Shown: positions 55,587 to 64,000 of the stretch, in pieces
Numbering within the stretch: position 1 is the first letter of the stretch
Layout: each line of letters begins with the position of its first letter
Source: Paenarthrobacter histidinolovorans
GTDB taxonomy: Bacteria > Actinomycetota > Actinomycetes > Actinomycetales > Micrococcaceae
DNA: 64,000 nucleotides
Assembly (NCBI RefSeq): GCF_014647595.1
Contig: NZ_BMPM01000002.1
Location: 62,001 to 126,000, forward strand
Direction: 5' to 3'
Notes under the pieces: model-generated
What the model saw: only the letters and a program-made list of their open reading frames with translations
Told to the model about the DNA's origin: nothing
Databases searched by the model: none
Program-made: the position numbers and the translations under genes

Positions 55587-56587
55587 CCCGACCCATTACC
55601 CTCTTCACCGGCCAGTGGGCTGATCTGCCATTCGAAGAAGTGGCGCGGCTCGCAGGCGAGTGGGGCTTTGACGGCTTGGAGATCGCCTGTTGGGGCGATC
55701 ATATGGATCCCTGGAAAGTGGTTGAGGACGACGCTTATCTTCAGGGAAAGCTCGACATCCTGGAAAAGCACAACCTGACTGTCCATGCCATTGCCAACCA
55801 CCTCACCGGGCAGGCCGTTTGCGATGACCCCATCGATGAACGCCACCGTGACATCCTTACGCCAGCGGTGTGGGGAGATGGTGACCCGGAAGGTGTACGC
55901 CAGCGCGCGGCTGAGGCGATGAAAACCACAGCCCGCGCCGCCGCGAGGCTCGGCGTCAAGACGGTCACCGGTTTCACCGGCTCTTCCATCTGGAAGTGCG
56001 TAGCCATGTTCCCACCGGCGTCCGAGGCCATGATCGAACGCGGGTACCAGGATTTCGCCGATCGATGGAATCCCATCCTGGACGTCTTTGACGAAGTGGG
56101 CGTTCGGTTTGCCCTGGAAGTCCACCCGTCGGAAATCGCCTACGACTACTGGACGGCCAAGCGAACCCTGGAAGCCATTGGGCCGCGGGAGAGCTTCGGC
56201 TTGAACTTCGACCCGTCGCATTTCATCTGGCAGGACCTGGACCCTGTGATGTTCCTGCAGGACTTCGCCGACAAGATCTTCCATGTCCACGTCAAAGAGT
56301 CCGTCCGGCAACTCAATGGACGCAACGGACGTCTTGGTTCCCACCTGCCCTGGGCAGATCCCCGCCGCGGGTGGGACTTCGTCACCGCAGGTCACGGCGA
56401 CGTGAACTGGGAGCCAATCTTCCGCACCTTGAACGCTGTCGGTTATGACGGACCGACCAGCATCGAATGGGAGGACGCAGGCATGGACCGGTTGGTGGGC
56501 GCTCCCCAGGCGCTCCGGTTGGTCCGTGAACTCGCTGCCATCCGCCCTCCGGCCGCTGCCTTTGATGCGGCCTTCGCAACACGCTGA
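55583..56587 (+). CDS. TIM-barrel sugar phosphate isomerase/epimerase-like protein
   Basis: 334-residue AP-endonuclease-2/xylose-isomerase-like TIM barrel. Metal and substrate residues are in [61 protein letters not shown] and [12 protein letters not shown]. Such proteins epimerise, isomerise or cleave keto-sugars alongside Gfo/Idh dehydrogenases. Longer than the minimal family (about 270-290) because of an insert near residues 80-100 and another at 240-255. ATGA overlap with the dehydrogenase gene indicates tight coupling. Confidence 0.88.
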   Translation: MTRPITLFTGQWADLPFEEVARLAGEWGFDGLEIACWGDHMDPWKVVEDDAYLQGKLDILEKHNLTVHAIANHLTGQAVCDDPIDERHRDILTPAVWGDGDPEGVRQRAAEAMKTTARAAARLGVKTVTGFTGSSIWKCVAMFPPASEAMIERGYQDFADRWNPILDVFDEVGVRFALEVHPSEIAYDYWTAKRTLEAIGPRESFGLNFDPSHFIWQDLDPVMFLQDFADKIFHVHVKESVRQLNGRNGRLGSHLPWADPRRGWDFVTAGHGDVNWEPIFRTLNAVGYDGPTSIEWEDAGMDRLVGAPQALRLVRELAAIRPPAAAFDAAFATR

Positions 56588-56633
56588 ATTCCTACCATGA
56601 CTCCAGCGAATACGCCCCGATACGAAGGAAACC

Positions 56634-57335
56634 ATGACAAGCAATAACAAGACCGCGTTGGTGGTCCGCGGCGGCTGGGATGGACACCAGCCAATCGAGG
56701 CCACGGAGCTTTTCCTGCCCTATTTGAGGGACAACGGCTACGACGTCCGCGTTGAAGAGTCACCCAAGATCTACGCTGACGCCGAATACATGGCCGGAGT
56801 GGACCTGATCGTGCAGTGCATGACGATGTCCACCATAGAAAAGGACGAGTTCCAAGGGCTGCGGACCGCGGTCGAAAGCGGCACCGGCCTGGCTGGCTGG
56901 CACGGCGGGATCGCCGATTCGTACCGCAACAACTCCGACTACCTTCACCTGATCGGCGGGCAGTTTGCGTGCCACCCTGGCAAGCATGCGGACGAACAGA
57001 CCGGCGAGCAATCGGACAATTATGTTCCCTACACAGTGAACATGCTGCCCGCCGCAGCCGAACACCCCATTACCCAGGGAATTGGCGATTTTGACCTCGT
57101 CACGGAGCAGTACTGGGTTTTGAGCGACGACTACGTTGATGTCCTGGCCACCACCACCCAAAAGGTACGTGAGTGGGATCCTTGGAACCGTGAAGTCACC
57201 TCGCCGGCCATCTGGACACGCCAGTGGGGCAAGGGCAAAATCTTCGTCTGCACCCCTGGCCACCGGGTGGAAATCCTCCAGGACAGCAACGTCCGCACCA
57301 TCATTGAAAGGGGCATGCTGTGGGCATCCCGCTGA
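56634..57335 (+). CDS. thuA: ThuA-domain protein
   Basis: 233-residue ThuA-like protein, a class I glutamine-amidotransferase-like fold. GWDGHQPIEATELFLPYLRD opens the domain, GTGLAGWHGGIADSYRNNSD gives the nucleophile-elbow region and IGGQFACHPGKHADEQTGEQ follows. PAIWTRQWGKGKIFVCTPGH ends it. In rhizobia ThuA works with the dehydrogenase ThuB on trehalose and related disaccharides, making 3-keto sugars; the same partnership with the flanking Gfo/Idh proteins is inferred here. Overlaps the next gene by 16 bases. Confidence 0.85.
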   Translation: MTSNNKTALVVRGGWDGHQPIEATELFLPYLRDNGYDVRVEESPKIYADAEYMAGVDLIVQCMTMSTIEKDEFQGLRTAVESGTGLAGWHGGIADSYRNNSDYLHLIGGQFACHPGKHADEQTGEQSDNYVPYTVNMLPAAAEHPITQGIGDFDLVTEQYWVLSDDYVDVLATTTQKVREWDPWNREVTSPAIWTRQWGKGKIFVCTPGHRVEILQDSNVRTIIERGMLWASR

Positions 57336-58441
57336 ACCCCGCCAAGCCGCTCAACGTCGGAGTTATTGGCTGCGGCGCGATCATCGCACAGTACCTGACC
57401 AACTTCCGCCGCCTGGAATCGGTGAACCTGGTGGCCGTCGCGGACCTCGATCCCGCAAGGGCGCAGGCGGTAGCGGACTCCTACGAGGGCGTCAGGGCAC
57501 TGAGTGTGGAAGGACTTTTGGCAGCCGATGATGTTGAGCTGGTGCTGAACCTGACCATCCCGGCAGCTCACGCAGAGATCGCACTAAAGGCAATCGCCGC
57601 CGGAAAGTCGGTCTACGGAGAAAAGCCCCTTGCGGCAACAACCACTGAGGCCAAGGAGGTACTTGAGGCAGCGTCCGCCGCCGGCGTGCTGGTTGGCTGC
57701 GCCCCGGACACCGTCTTGGGCACCGGCATTCAAACTGCCAGGAAGGCGATCGACGACGGGTTGATTGGCGCACCGGTGTCGGCGACGGCCACCATGGCAA
57801 CCCCCGGCCACGAGCGCTGGCACCCGAACCCCGACTTCTACTACCAGCCCGGCGGTGGACCCCTGCTCGACATGGGGCCGTACTACGTATCTGCACTGGT
57901 CACGTTGCTGGGGCCCGTGGTGTCGGTGGTGGGGGCCGCGAGCCATACCCGCAACGAACGCACCATTGGCTCAGGGCCACGGGAAGGGCAGAAAGTCCCA
58001 GTCGACATCGAGTCCCACGTCACCGGGGTTTTGGTCCACGCTTCAGGTGCGCTCTCCACCCTCTTCATGAGCTTCGACGCCGTGAAAACAAAGAGCCCGA
58101 ACATCGAGATCCACGGCGAAAAGGGGTCGCTGGTCGTCCCGGATCCCAACCATTTCGACGGGGACGTGCAGCTCTTCGCCCTTGGCGCCGAGGACTGGGA
58201 AACCCTCCCGGTTTCTGCGGGCTACAAGGACTCGGGCCGCGGCTTCGGCATCGCTGACCTCGCCGCGACACCCGCCGGTCAGGAACCCCGTGCCGGCGGC
58301 CAGCTGGCCTTCCATGCACTGGACGTCATGGAATCGGTACTGGCCTCGGCCAAGAGCGGGAAGGCCGAAGTCATCAAGAGCACAGCTGCCAGGCCCGCGG
58401 CCGTTCAACTTACGGAACTCGCGACGGCGGTCCACGCCTAA
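57320..58441 (+). CDS. Gfo/Idh/MocA-family oxidoreductase (second copy)
   Basis: 373-residue dehydrogenase. Rossmann motif NVGVIGCGAIIAQYLTNFRR, acidic strand end VAVADLDPARAQAVADSY, EKP motif in VYGEKPLAATTTEAKEVL, and GGGPLLDMGPYYVSALVTLL with the catalytic-region Asp/Tyr. It differs from the first copy in motif details, so it is not a recent duplicate. GTG start at 57320, inside the end of thuA. Last gene of the operon, followed by a strong hairpin. Probably oxidises or reduces an intermediate made by the other enzymes. Confidence 0.9.
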   Translation: MGIPLNPAKPLNVGVIGCGAIIAQYLTNFRRLESVNLVAVADLDPARAQAVADSYEGVRALSVEGLLAADDVELVLNLTIPAAHAEIALKAIAAGKSVYGEKPLAATTTEAKEVLEAASAAGVLVGCAPDTVLGTGIQTARKAIDDGLIGAPVSATATMATPGHERWHPNPDFYYQPGGGPLLDMGPYYVSALVTLLGPVVSVVGAASHTRNERTIGSGPREGQKVPVDIESHVTGVLVHASGALSTLFMSFDAVKTKSPNIEIHGEKGSLVVPDPNHFDGDVQLFALGAEDWETLPVSAGYKDSGRGFGIADLAATPAGQEPRAGGQLAFHALDVMESVLASAKSGKAEVIKSTAARPAAVQLTELATAVHA

Positions 58442-58464
58442 CGCTCCGGCCTCCGCCGACTTGG

Positions 58465-58505
58465 CAATTAGTGCCCATGTTTCCCCACAACATGGGCACT
58501 AATTG
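58465..58505. terminator. Bidirectional hairpin terminator between sugar operon and citE-like gene
   Basis: Perfect 17-base arms, CAATTAGTGCCCATGTT (58465-58481) and its complement (58489-58505), seven-base loop. It lies 23 bases past the sugar-operon stop and ends one base before the stop codon of the convergent lyase gene. The repeat flanks read T- or A-rich at both edges. Confidence 0.8.
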
Positions 58506-59342
58506 TCATCTCGCGGGGCGTCCCGCGCGGCGGAGTGTCGCTTCCGCGTGCTTCAGAACAGGTCCATCGATCATTTTTCCCTTGAACTGGAACACCCCCG
58601 AGCCGGCGGCAACTGCTGCTTGCAGGAGTTCTTCGGCCTGCGCAACAGCTTCCGGGGCTGGGGAATAAGCCTCCCGGACCACAGCAACCTGGTTCGGGTG
58701 GATGCACGCCTTCGCGCCAAACCCGCTGGCCACGGCGTCCGCGGCCTCGGCCAGCAGGCCAGCCAGGTCCGGGATGTTTACGTACACAGAGTCGATGGCT
58801 TCCTTGCCCGCGGCTTTGGCCGCCAGCAGCACGGTGGAGCGCGCGTGCAGCGCGACGGCGCGGTAACCGCCGTCGTCGTTCCTGCTGGAAAGTCCGCCCA
58901 GGGACGCCAGGAGGTCCTCCGCACCCCACATCATGCCCACGGTGTTGGGCTCGGCAGCGATGGCAGAAGCATTAACTATGCCGGCCGCTGTCTCGCACAG
59001 TGCGATGACACTGTAGCCAGCCAGTGCCCGCAACTGCTCTGCGCTTTCCGCTTTGGCCAACATGACCGTGCGGTACGGCGTCCGTTCCAAGGCCTGGAGA
59101 TCGAGTTCAAAGTCGCGGGTCCCCACAGGATTCACGCGGACGATGGTCCGCTCGGGGTCCAGTCCCCCAGCACCCAGCTGCTCCAGGACCGCATCGCGGG
59201 CGCCGGGTTTGTCCCCGGGAGCCACGGCGTCCTCGAAGTCCAGAATAACCGCGTCCGAGCGGTCAGCGGCCTTGCCGAAACGCTCCGGCCGGTCGGCAGG
59301 GCAGAAGAGAAGGGCAGGGCCCATGGTGAAGGGAGGGTGCAT
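58506..59342 (-). CDS. HpcH/HpaI aldolase / CitE-like CoA-ester lyase
   Basis: 278-residue TIM-barrel protein of the CitE/citramalyl-CoA lyase group. ALLFCPADRPERFGKAADRS, VILDFEDAVAPGDKPGARDA with metal-binding Glu/Asp, RTIVRVNPVGTRDFELDL, MMWGAEDLLASLGGLSS and SGFGAKACIHPNQVAVVREA are typical. The mycobacterial equivalent, citE next to MaoC and fadE19, acts on beta-hydroxyacyl-CoA such as citramalyl-CoA; the same is inferred. Last gene of the cluster on the minus strand. Its leader carries a 19-base tandem repeat. Confidence 0.87.
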   Translation of the reverse strand: MHPPFTMGPALLFCPADRPERFGKAADRSDAVILDFEDAVAPGDKPGARDAVLEQLGAGGLDPERTIVRVNPVGTRDFELDLQALERTPYRTVMLAKAESAEQLRALAGYSVIALCETAAGIVNASAIAAEPNTVGMMWGAEDLLASLGGLSSRNDDGGYRAVALHARSTVLLAAKAAGKEAIDSVYVNIPDLAGLLAEAADAVASGFGAKACIHPNQVAVVREAYSPAPEAVAQAEELLQAAVAAGSGVFQFKGKMIDGPVLKHAEATLRRAGRPAR

Positions 59343-59350
59343 GAAGTTCC

Positions 59351-59396
59351 TTGCTGCTGGTCGTGCTGATTGCTGCTGGTCGTGCTGATTGCTGCG
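59351..59396. repeat. 19-base tandem repeat in the citE-like gene leader
   Basis: TTGCTGCTGGTCGTGCTGA occurs at 59351-59369 and again, identical, at 59370-59388, followed by an eight-base partial copy (59389-59396 begins TTGCTGC). It fills the gap between the MaoC stop and the lyase start; AAGGAA for the lyase lies at its edge. Probably a replication-slippage product. Confidence 0.85.
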
Positions 59397-59400
59397 TCTG

Positions 59401-59895
59401 CTAATGGCCGGCGAGGCTCGCGGCGTGCGCTTCCATGGTCCACATGAGGCATGTCCGGGTGGCCAGGGCTACTACGGTTCCGTCCTGGTTTCGGCCCGTG
59501 TGCTGCATGGTCACCACGCCCTGTCCGGGCCGGGACGAAGACAAACGCTTTTCCGTGATCACCGTTTCCGTGTACAGCGTATCCCCGTGATAGAGCGGGT
59601 GCGGGAAAGTGACGTCCGTCAGCCCCAACTGGGCAATGATGGTTCCCTGCGTCAGCTGGGTCACCGACTGCCCCACCATGGTGGACAGCGTGAACATGGA
59701 GTTCATGAGGCGCTGGCCAAACGGCTGTCCGGAACTCCATGCAGCATCCAGGTGCAGGGCTTGCGTGTTCATGGTCAAGGTGGTGAAGAGCACGTTGTCC
59801 GTCTCTGTGACGGTGCGACCCGGCTTGTGTGCATAGATCACGCCTTCTTCGAGTTCGTCGAAGTAGAGGCCTCGTTGTTCCACAACCCGCGTCAT
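59401..59895 (-). CDS. MaoC-family (R)-hydratase
   Basis: 164-residue hot-dog-fold hydratase: [60 protein letters not shown] with the catalytic-region Asp/His, and [20 protein letters not shown]. These enzymes add water to 2-enoyl-CoA. The pairing with a CitE-like lyase suggests hydration of mesaconyl- or itaconyl-type CoA or a methylglutaconyl-CoA side route (inference from the mycobacterial locus). Start overlaps scoB stop by ATGA. Confidence 0.88.
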   Translation of the reverse strand: MTRVVEQRGLYFDELEEGVIYAHKPGRTVTETDNVLFTTLTMNTQALHLDAAWSSGQPFGQRLMNSMFTLSTMVGQSVTQLTQGTIIAQLGLTDVTFPHPLYHGDTLYTETVITEKRLSSSRPGQGVVTMQHTGRNQDGTVVALATRTCLMWTMEAHAASLAGH

Positions 59896-60647
59896 ACAGT
59901 GAGCTCCTGGTCCTCTTCGAACAACTCCGCGCCCGTGGCCGCCAGGACGTCATCCAGCGTGACGTTCGGGGCCAGCTCGCGCAACACCAGGCGCGGATCA
60001 CCTTCGTCCTTGACCACATCGATCACTGCCAGGTCCGTGATGATCCTGTCCACACACCCCTTGCCGGTGAGAGGAAGCGTGCAGTTCCGGACAATCTTCG
60101 GCCTGCCGTTACGGTCCACGTGTTCCATCATGACGATGACCTTCTTGGCACCGAACACCAGGTCCATGGCGCCGCCCATACCCTTGACCATCTTGCCGGG
60201 AATCATCCAGTTGGCAAGATCTCCGTTGGCGGCGACCTCCATGGCCCCCAGGACCGCCACATCAACGTGTCCACCGCGGATCATGCCGAACGAGGACGCC
60301 GAATCGAAGAACGCGGCACCGGCGTTGGTTGTCACGGTTTCCTTGCCGGCGTTGATGAGGTCCGGATCCACCTTGTCCTCGGCAGGATACGGGCCAACAC
60401 CAAGGATTCCGTTCTCCGAATGGAGGATCACCTCCACGCCGTCCGGAATGTAATTGGGGATCAGGGTAGGCATGCCGATTCCCAGGTTCACGTACTGCCC
60501 GTTAACCAGTTCCTTGGCCACTCGGGCGGCCAGTTCGTTGCGGGTCCAGCCCTTTGCTTCGTGGTGTTCGACGTCGGCCCGCCGGTACTCGTGTCGAACG
60601 GCTTCGGGACGCGGCGGTAGGTCCTGATAGGTGTTGTCGGCCATCAT
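59892..60647 (-). CDS. scoB: 3-oxoacid CoA-transferase subunit B
   Basis: 251-residue beta subunit of succinyl-CoA:3-ketoacid CoA-transferase. The active-site Glu lies in [40 protein letters not shown] and [20 protein letters not shown] are family blocks. It activates acetoacetate, the end product of leucine breakdown. An N-terminal extension of about 30 residues precedes the core. ATGA overlap with scoA before it and MaoC after it. Confidence 0.93.
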   Translation of the reverse strand: MMADNTYQDLPPRPEAVRHEYRRADVEHHEAKGWTRNELAARVAKELVNGQYVNLGIGMPTLIPNYIPDGVEVILHSENGILGVGPYPAEDKVDPDLINAGKETVTTNAGAAFFDSASSFGMIRGGHVDVAVLGAMEVAANGDLANWMIPGKMVKGMGGAMDLVFGAKKVIVMMEHVDRNGRPKIVRNCTLPLTGKGCVDRIITDLAVIDVVKDEGDPRLVLRELAPNVTLDDVLAATGAELFEEDQELTV

Positions 60648-61447
60648 GACGCTCCTGTCTGTACGTTCGCTGCGGGGGTCAACACGTTCGCTGCGGGGGT
60701 CAACGCGACGGTGCGCTTCTCGACCCGTTTCTCAACGGTCCCGGCTACTACGACCCGCTGGACGAAGATCCCCGGCGTGTGGATGTGTTCCGGATCCAGC
60801 TCCCCCGGTTCCACGAGTTCCTCGACCTCGGCGATGGTCACCCCGGCTGCCATGGCACAAAGAGGGTTGAAGTTCATGGCGGTCGCATGGAAAACAAGGT
60901 TGCCGTGTCGGTCGCCCTTCCAGGCATGGACCAGCCCGAAGTCCGGTGTCAAAGACTCCTCCAGGACGTAGTCGCCGTCGTGGAAAGTCCGCACCTCCTT
61001 GGGCGCCGAAGCAACCGCAACGTTGCCTTCGGCGTCGTACTTTTGCGGAAGCCCGCCCTCGGACACCTGGGTTCCCACACCGGCCTTGGTATAGAACGCG
61101 GGGATGCCGGCACCGCCGGCGCGCAGCTTCTCGGCCAAGGTGCCCTGCGGGGTAAGGACCACTTCGAGTTCCCCCGCCAGATACTGCCGGGCAAATTCCT
61201 TGTTCTCGCCCACGTACGAGCTGATGGTGCGGCGGATGCGGCCATCCTTGAGGAGGATTCCCAAGCCCCAGTCGTCCACCCCGCAGTTGTTGCTGACGGT
61301 CTCCAGGTCCGTGGTGCCCTGTTGGTGGAGGGCTTCAATCAGGGAGACGGGGATACCGCACAAGCCGAAACCTCCCACCGCGAGCGAGGCTCCGTCCGGG
61401 ATGTCCTTCACCGCTTCCGCGGCGCTGGCAACAACCTTGTCAATCAT
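60644..61447 (-). CDS. scoA: 3-oxoacid CoA-transferase subunit A
   Basis: 267-residue alpha subunit: [60 protein letters not shown] and [20 protein letters not shown] are characteristic. The C-terminus carries an exact in-frame duplication giving [14 protein letters not shown] before the last residues (see repeat 60663-60704), not part of the conserved family. Works as a heterodimer with ScoB. Confidence 0.93.
   Translation of the reverse strand: MIDKVVASAAEAVKDIPDGASLAVGGFGLCGIPVSLIEALHQQGTTDLETVSNNCGVDDWGLGILLKDGRIRRTISSYVGENKEFARQYLAGELEVVLTPQGTLAEKLRAGGAGIPAFYTKAGVGTQVSEGGLPQKYDAEGNVAVASAPKEVRTFHDGDYVLEESLTPDFGLVHAWKGDRHGNLVFHATAMNFNPLCAMAAGVTIAEVEELVEPGELDPEHIHTPGIFVQRVVVAGTVEKRVEKRTVALTPAANVLTPAANVQTGAS
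60663..60704. repeat. 21-base in-frame tandem duplication at the end of scoA
   Basis: The 21-base unit ACGTTCGCTGCGGGGGTCAAC is repeated exactly head to tail (60663-60683, 60684-60704). Being a multiple of three, it only adds seven residues near the ScoA C-terminus. Confidence 0.85.
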
Positions 61448-61485
61448 CCTTGATCCTTCCCTGCCACTGACGACCCAACGTACGG

Positions 61486-62649
61486 TTACAGACCCAGCTC
61501 GCGGGCGATGAGCATCAACTGGACCTCAGTGGTGCCTTCCCCGATTTCAAGGATTTTGGAATCGCGGTAATGGCGCGCCACCGTGAATTCGTTGATGAAG
61601 CCATAGCCGCCGAACACCTGGGTGGCGTCCCGCGCGTTGTCCATGGCTGCCTCGCCTGCGACCATCTTAGCGATGGCAGCTTCGGTCTTGAACGGCTTCC
61701 CCGCCAGCATCCTGGCGGCGGCGTCGTAGTAGGCAAGGCGGGCCGTGTGGGCCCTGGCCTGCATGCGGGCGATCTTGAACTGGATGGCCTGGTATTTGCC
61801 AATGTTCTGCCCGAACGCGCTGCGTTCCTTGGCGTACTTCACGGACAGGTCAACGCACCCCTGGGCTGCCCCTGTGGCCAGCGCGGCGATGGCGATGCGG
61901 CCCTCGTCCAGGATGGAGAGGAAGTTGGCATAGCCGCGGCCCCTCTCCCCCAGCAGGTTCGCTTCGGGAACCCGGACGTTGTCCAGAGTCAGTGGGTGGG
62001 TGTCGGAGGCGTTCCATCCCACCTTGTTGTAGGGCTTTTCCGCGGTGAAACCCGGCGTGTCCGTGGGCACCAGGATGGTTGAAATTTCCTTCTTGGTGCT
62101 GCCGTCAGCGTTTTCCTTCCGGCCGGTCACTGCCGTGACGGTGACAAGCGTGGTGATGTCAGTGCCGGAGTTGGTGATGAACTCCTTGTTGCCGTTGATG
62201 ACCCACTGCCCGTTTTCCAAGATGGCGTGCGTCTTGGTGCCGCCGGCATCGGAACCAGCCTCACGCTCCGTCAAGCCGAAACCGGCCAAGGACCGTCCGG
62301 ACGCCAATTGCGGCAGCCACTCCTGCTTCTGTTCTTCGGTTCCGAAACGGTAGACCGGCATGGCGCCCAGGGACACCCCGGCTTCCAAGGTGATGGCCAC
62401 TGACTGGTCCACGCGCCCCAGCTGTTCCAACGCCAAGGCGAGCGCGAAGTAGTCTCCGCCCATCCCGCCGAATTCCTCGGGGAACGGCAGGCCGAAGAGG
62501 CCCATCTCCCCCATCTGCTTGACCACTTCGTATGGGAAGCTGTGCTCTTCGTCGTGCTTGGCGGAGACGGGGGCTACTACCTCGTCCGCGAACTCCCGGA
62601 CGGAGTCGCTGAGGTCCTGGTATTCCTCATTCAGGTCAAACGTGCTCAT
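61486..62649 (-). CDS. Acyl-CoA dehydrogenase (isovaleryl-CoA type)
   Basis: 387-residue FAD enzyme. N-terminal helices ([20 protein letters not shown]), the FAD/substrate strand domain with [20 protein letters not shown] and [14 protein letters not shown], and C-terminal helices with DARDATQ-like [20 protein letters not shown] and [19 protein letters not shown]. In the mycobacterial locus the equivalent is fadE19. Position next to a biotin carboxylase and CoA-transferase favours isovaleryl- or other branched-chain acyl-CoA as substrate. ATGA overlap with the carboxylase gene. Confidence 0.9.
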   Translation of the reverse strand: MSTFDLNEEYQDLSDSVREFADEVVAPVSAKHDEEHSFPYEVVKQMGEMGLFGLPFPEEFGGMGGDYFALALALEQLGRVDQSVAITLEAGVSLGAMPVYRFGTEEQKQEWLPQLASGRSLAGFGLTEREAGSDAGGTKTHAILENGQWVINGNKEFITNSGTDITTLVTVTAVTGRKENADGSTKKEISTILVPTDTPGFTAEKPYNKVGWNASDTHPLTLDNVRVPEANLLGERGRGYANFLSILDEGRIAIAALATGAAQGCVDLSVKYAKERSAFGQNIGKYQAIQFKIARMQARAHTARLAYYDAAARMLAGKPFKTEAAIAKMVAGEAAMDNARDATQVFGGYGFINEFTVARHYRDSKILEIGEGTTEVQLMLIARELGL

Positions 62650-64000
62650 GGTTGGACTTCCTTGTCTGTGTTCTTGCCAGTGTTGGTGTTCCCGCTGGCG
62701 GAGGCCGCTTCCTCGTCGGCGACGGCGACGTGAATGGTGGCGAGCACCTGGTCTGCTTTGACGAGGTCGCCTGGTTTGCTGGTGAGATGAACCGTTCCGG
62801 CGACGGACGCCACCAGTTGGTGCTCCATTTTCATGGCTTCAACTGCCAGGAGGACCTGCCCTTCCTCAACTACGTCACCGTTGGCCACGGACACGGAAAC
62901 CACGGTCCCCGGCATGGGCGAGCGCACCTCCGGATCGGCGGCTCCTTCCACGCGCTGGATCCCTGCGAGTGTCCGCCGCAGTCGTTCGGCCCGGTCCAGG
63001 ACCTCAAGCCGGCAGGACCAGCCATCGTTGCTCACGAATATCTCCCGTGGGGCGTCCGCAGTGCCCACCGCGTAGGTGACCTGTCCGCCGTCGAACTCCA
63101 CGGTTATCCCGGTGCCGCTGCGTTCTGCCACCCGAACGCCGACCGGTTCGCCGGCGTCGATCCTTGCCGTCACGGCGCCGGCTTTTTCGGTGATGGCGAC
63201 CGTAGCCATGCCGGCGCCGGGCAGGCCGAGGGTCGCGGTCCAGGCACCGTTTGCGCCAACGCGCCAGGCATCAGGGGTCCTCCACGCATCTCCCGCGCTC
63301 GCCGGTTCAGGCCGTTCAAGCCACAGCGTCAGGGCGGCAGCGATCAGTTCCCGGGGACCCGCGTGCCGGAACTCCATGGACGGCAGCTTGCGTTCGATCA
63401 GCCCGGTGTCGAGGTGCCCGGCCCGGACGTCGGAATCGTTGATCAGGAGTCGAAGGTACTCGACGTTCGTGTCCACGCCCAGCAGCGTGTAACGGCCCAG
63501 TGCAGCATCCAAGGTGTCCAGAGCAGCGGCCCTGTCCGCGCCCCACGCGATAACTTTGGCGAGCATGGGATCGTAGTCGCCCGTGATCTGCAGCTGGTCC
63601 CGCATGGCCGAGTCGATCCGCACATTGGCGTGGGCCTTTTGCTCTCCTGAAACGGTTGCATCCGCCGCACCGTGCTCGGCAAGGGCCACCACCCGTCCCA
63701 TGGACGGCATGAAGTTCCTCTCGGGCACCTCCGCGTAGACCCGCGCCTCCACGGCATGGCCCTGAAGCACGACGTCGGACTGCGCCACGGTGAGCACCTC
63801 ACCGGCGGCGATCCTCACCTGCCATTCAACGAGGTCGATACCCGTGACCATTTCCGTGACAGGATGCTCCACCTGCAGCCGGGTGTTCATCTCCATGAAG
63901 AAGAACTCATCCGGATGTTCGTCGGATACCAGGAACTCGACGGTTCCGGCGCCGCTGTAGTTGACCGACCGGGCCGCGTTGCAGGCCGCCTCGCCGATCC
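62646..64000 (-). CDS. Acyl-CoA carboxylase alpha subunit (biotin carboxylase/BCCP), cut by window end
   Basis: The last 451 or so residues of a biotin-dependent carboxylase alpha subunit; the N-terminus lies beyond base 64000. Visible: the end of the ATP-grasp domain (EMNTRLQVEHPVTEMVTGID), the C-terminal biotin carboxylase domain, a linking domain, and the biotinyl domain with the biotin-accepting Lys in LLAVEAMKMEHQLVASVAG. It ends with an Asn/Thr/Lys-rich tail. In the homologous mycobacterial cluster AccA1 with AccD1 carboxylates 3-methylcrotonyl-CoA in leucine breakdown; the same is inferred. The beta subunit should lie upstream of the window's right edge. Confidence 0.92.
   Translation of the reverse strand, partial: IGEAACNAARSVNYSGAGTVEFLVSDEHPDEFFFMEMNTRLQVEHPVTEMVTGIDLVEWQVRIAAGEVLTVAQSDVVLQGHAVEARVYAEVPERNFMPSMGRVVALAEHGAADATVSGEQKAHANVRIDSAMRDQLQITGDYDPMLAKVIAWGADRAAALDTLDAALGRYTLLGVDTNVEYLRLLINDSDVRAGHLDTGLIERKLPSMEFRHAGPRELIAAALTLWLERPEPASAGDAWRTPDAWRVGANGAWTATLGLPGAGMATVAITEKAGAVTARIDAGEPVGVRVAERSGTGITVEFDGGQVTYAVGTADAPREIFVSNDGWSCRLEVLDRAERLRRTLAGIQRVEGAADPEVRSPMPGTVVSVSVANGDVVEEGQVLLAVEAMKMEHQLVASVAGTVHLTSKPGDLVKADQVLATIHVAVADEEAASASGNTNTGKNTDKEVQP

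Overview
The window is a high-GC actinobacterial chromosome segment. Gene content and order point to the Arthrobacter/Paenarthrobacter group (Micrococcaceae): clgR-cinA-pgsA-ftsK-rnj-dapA, rimP-nusA-ylxR-infB-rbfA-truB-ribF-rpsO-pnp, and dxr-rip-ispG-GNAT are conserved actinobacterial neighbourhoods, GTG and TTG starts are common, and many genes overlap by ATGA. Most of the window is core chromosome. No tRNA, rRNA, CRISPR array, insertion sequence or prophage was seen, and no gene-free stretch exceeds 300 bases.

Layout. 1-7913: a MarR regulator, then (minus strand) clgR, cinA/pncC, pgsA, ftsK, rnj and dapA. 7993-9670: a short gene resembling the N-terminus of DUF222/13E12 proteins, with a LexA-type box placed inside its apparent promoter, and a divergent membrane protein. 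9646-10896: a TPR membrane protein and dapB. 10948-18807: a molybdenum-cofactor island (moaE, mog, moaC, moeA; a membrane-anchored sulfite-oxidase-fold enzyme; a sensor kinase and response regulator; divergent moaA-moaD). 18804-34070: the transcription/translation/RNA-decay superoperon on the minus strand, interrupted by a plus-strand aminotransferase and a guanine-deaminase-like gene. 34176-37958: a DUF4439 protein, a VIT1/CCC1 metal transporter behind a DtxR/IdeR-like box, a sugar/aminoglycoside-kinase-like protein and a TSUP transporter. 37955-40208: proS and a small conserved-looking protein. 40326-42584: a TetR-controlled ABC-2 exporter operon with its own promoter/operator. 42596-48388: a lipoprotein and the dxr-rip-YCII-ispG-GNAT block. 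48490-58505: a lipase-maturation-factor-like protein, then a LacI-controlled carbohydrate operon (importer, two Gfo/Idh/MocA dehydrogenases, a TIM-barrel isomerase, ThuA). 58506-64000: a leucine/branched-chain acyl-CoA degradation cluster (citE-like lyase, MaoC, scoB, scoA, acyl-CoA dehydrogenase, biotin-containing carboxylase subunit cut by the window end).

How the parts work together. The Mo island could make cofactor and supply the adjacent oxidoreductase, which shares an operon with a two-component system. The LacI operon looks like import plus oxidative (3-keto-type) catabolism of an unidentified sugar; the same CGAAA-N2-TTTCG operator occurs beside both divergent promoters. The last cluster matches the gene set of the mycobacterial accA1-fadE19-citE-scoAB locus in a different order.

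The most rewarding items for follow-up are the SOS box sitting exactly in the -35/-10 spacer of the DUF222-like fragment, the uncharacterised LacI/ThuA operon with its paired operators, the predicted Sec/Tat dual-inserted Mo enzyme with its own two-component system, the metal box ahead of the VIT1 gene, and a set of unusually long perfect hairpins at gene ends.
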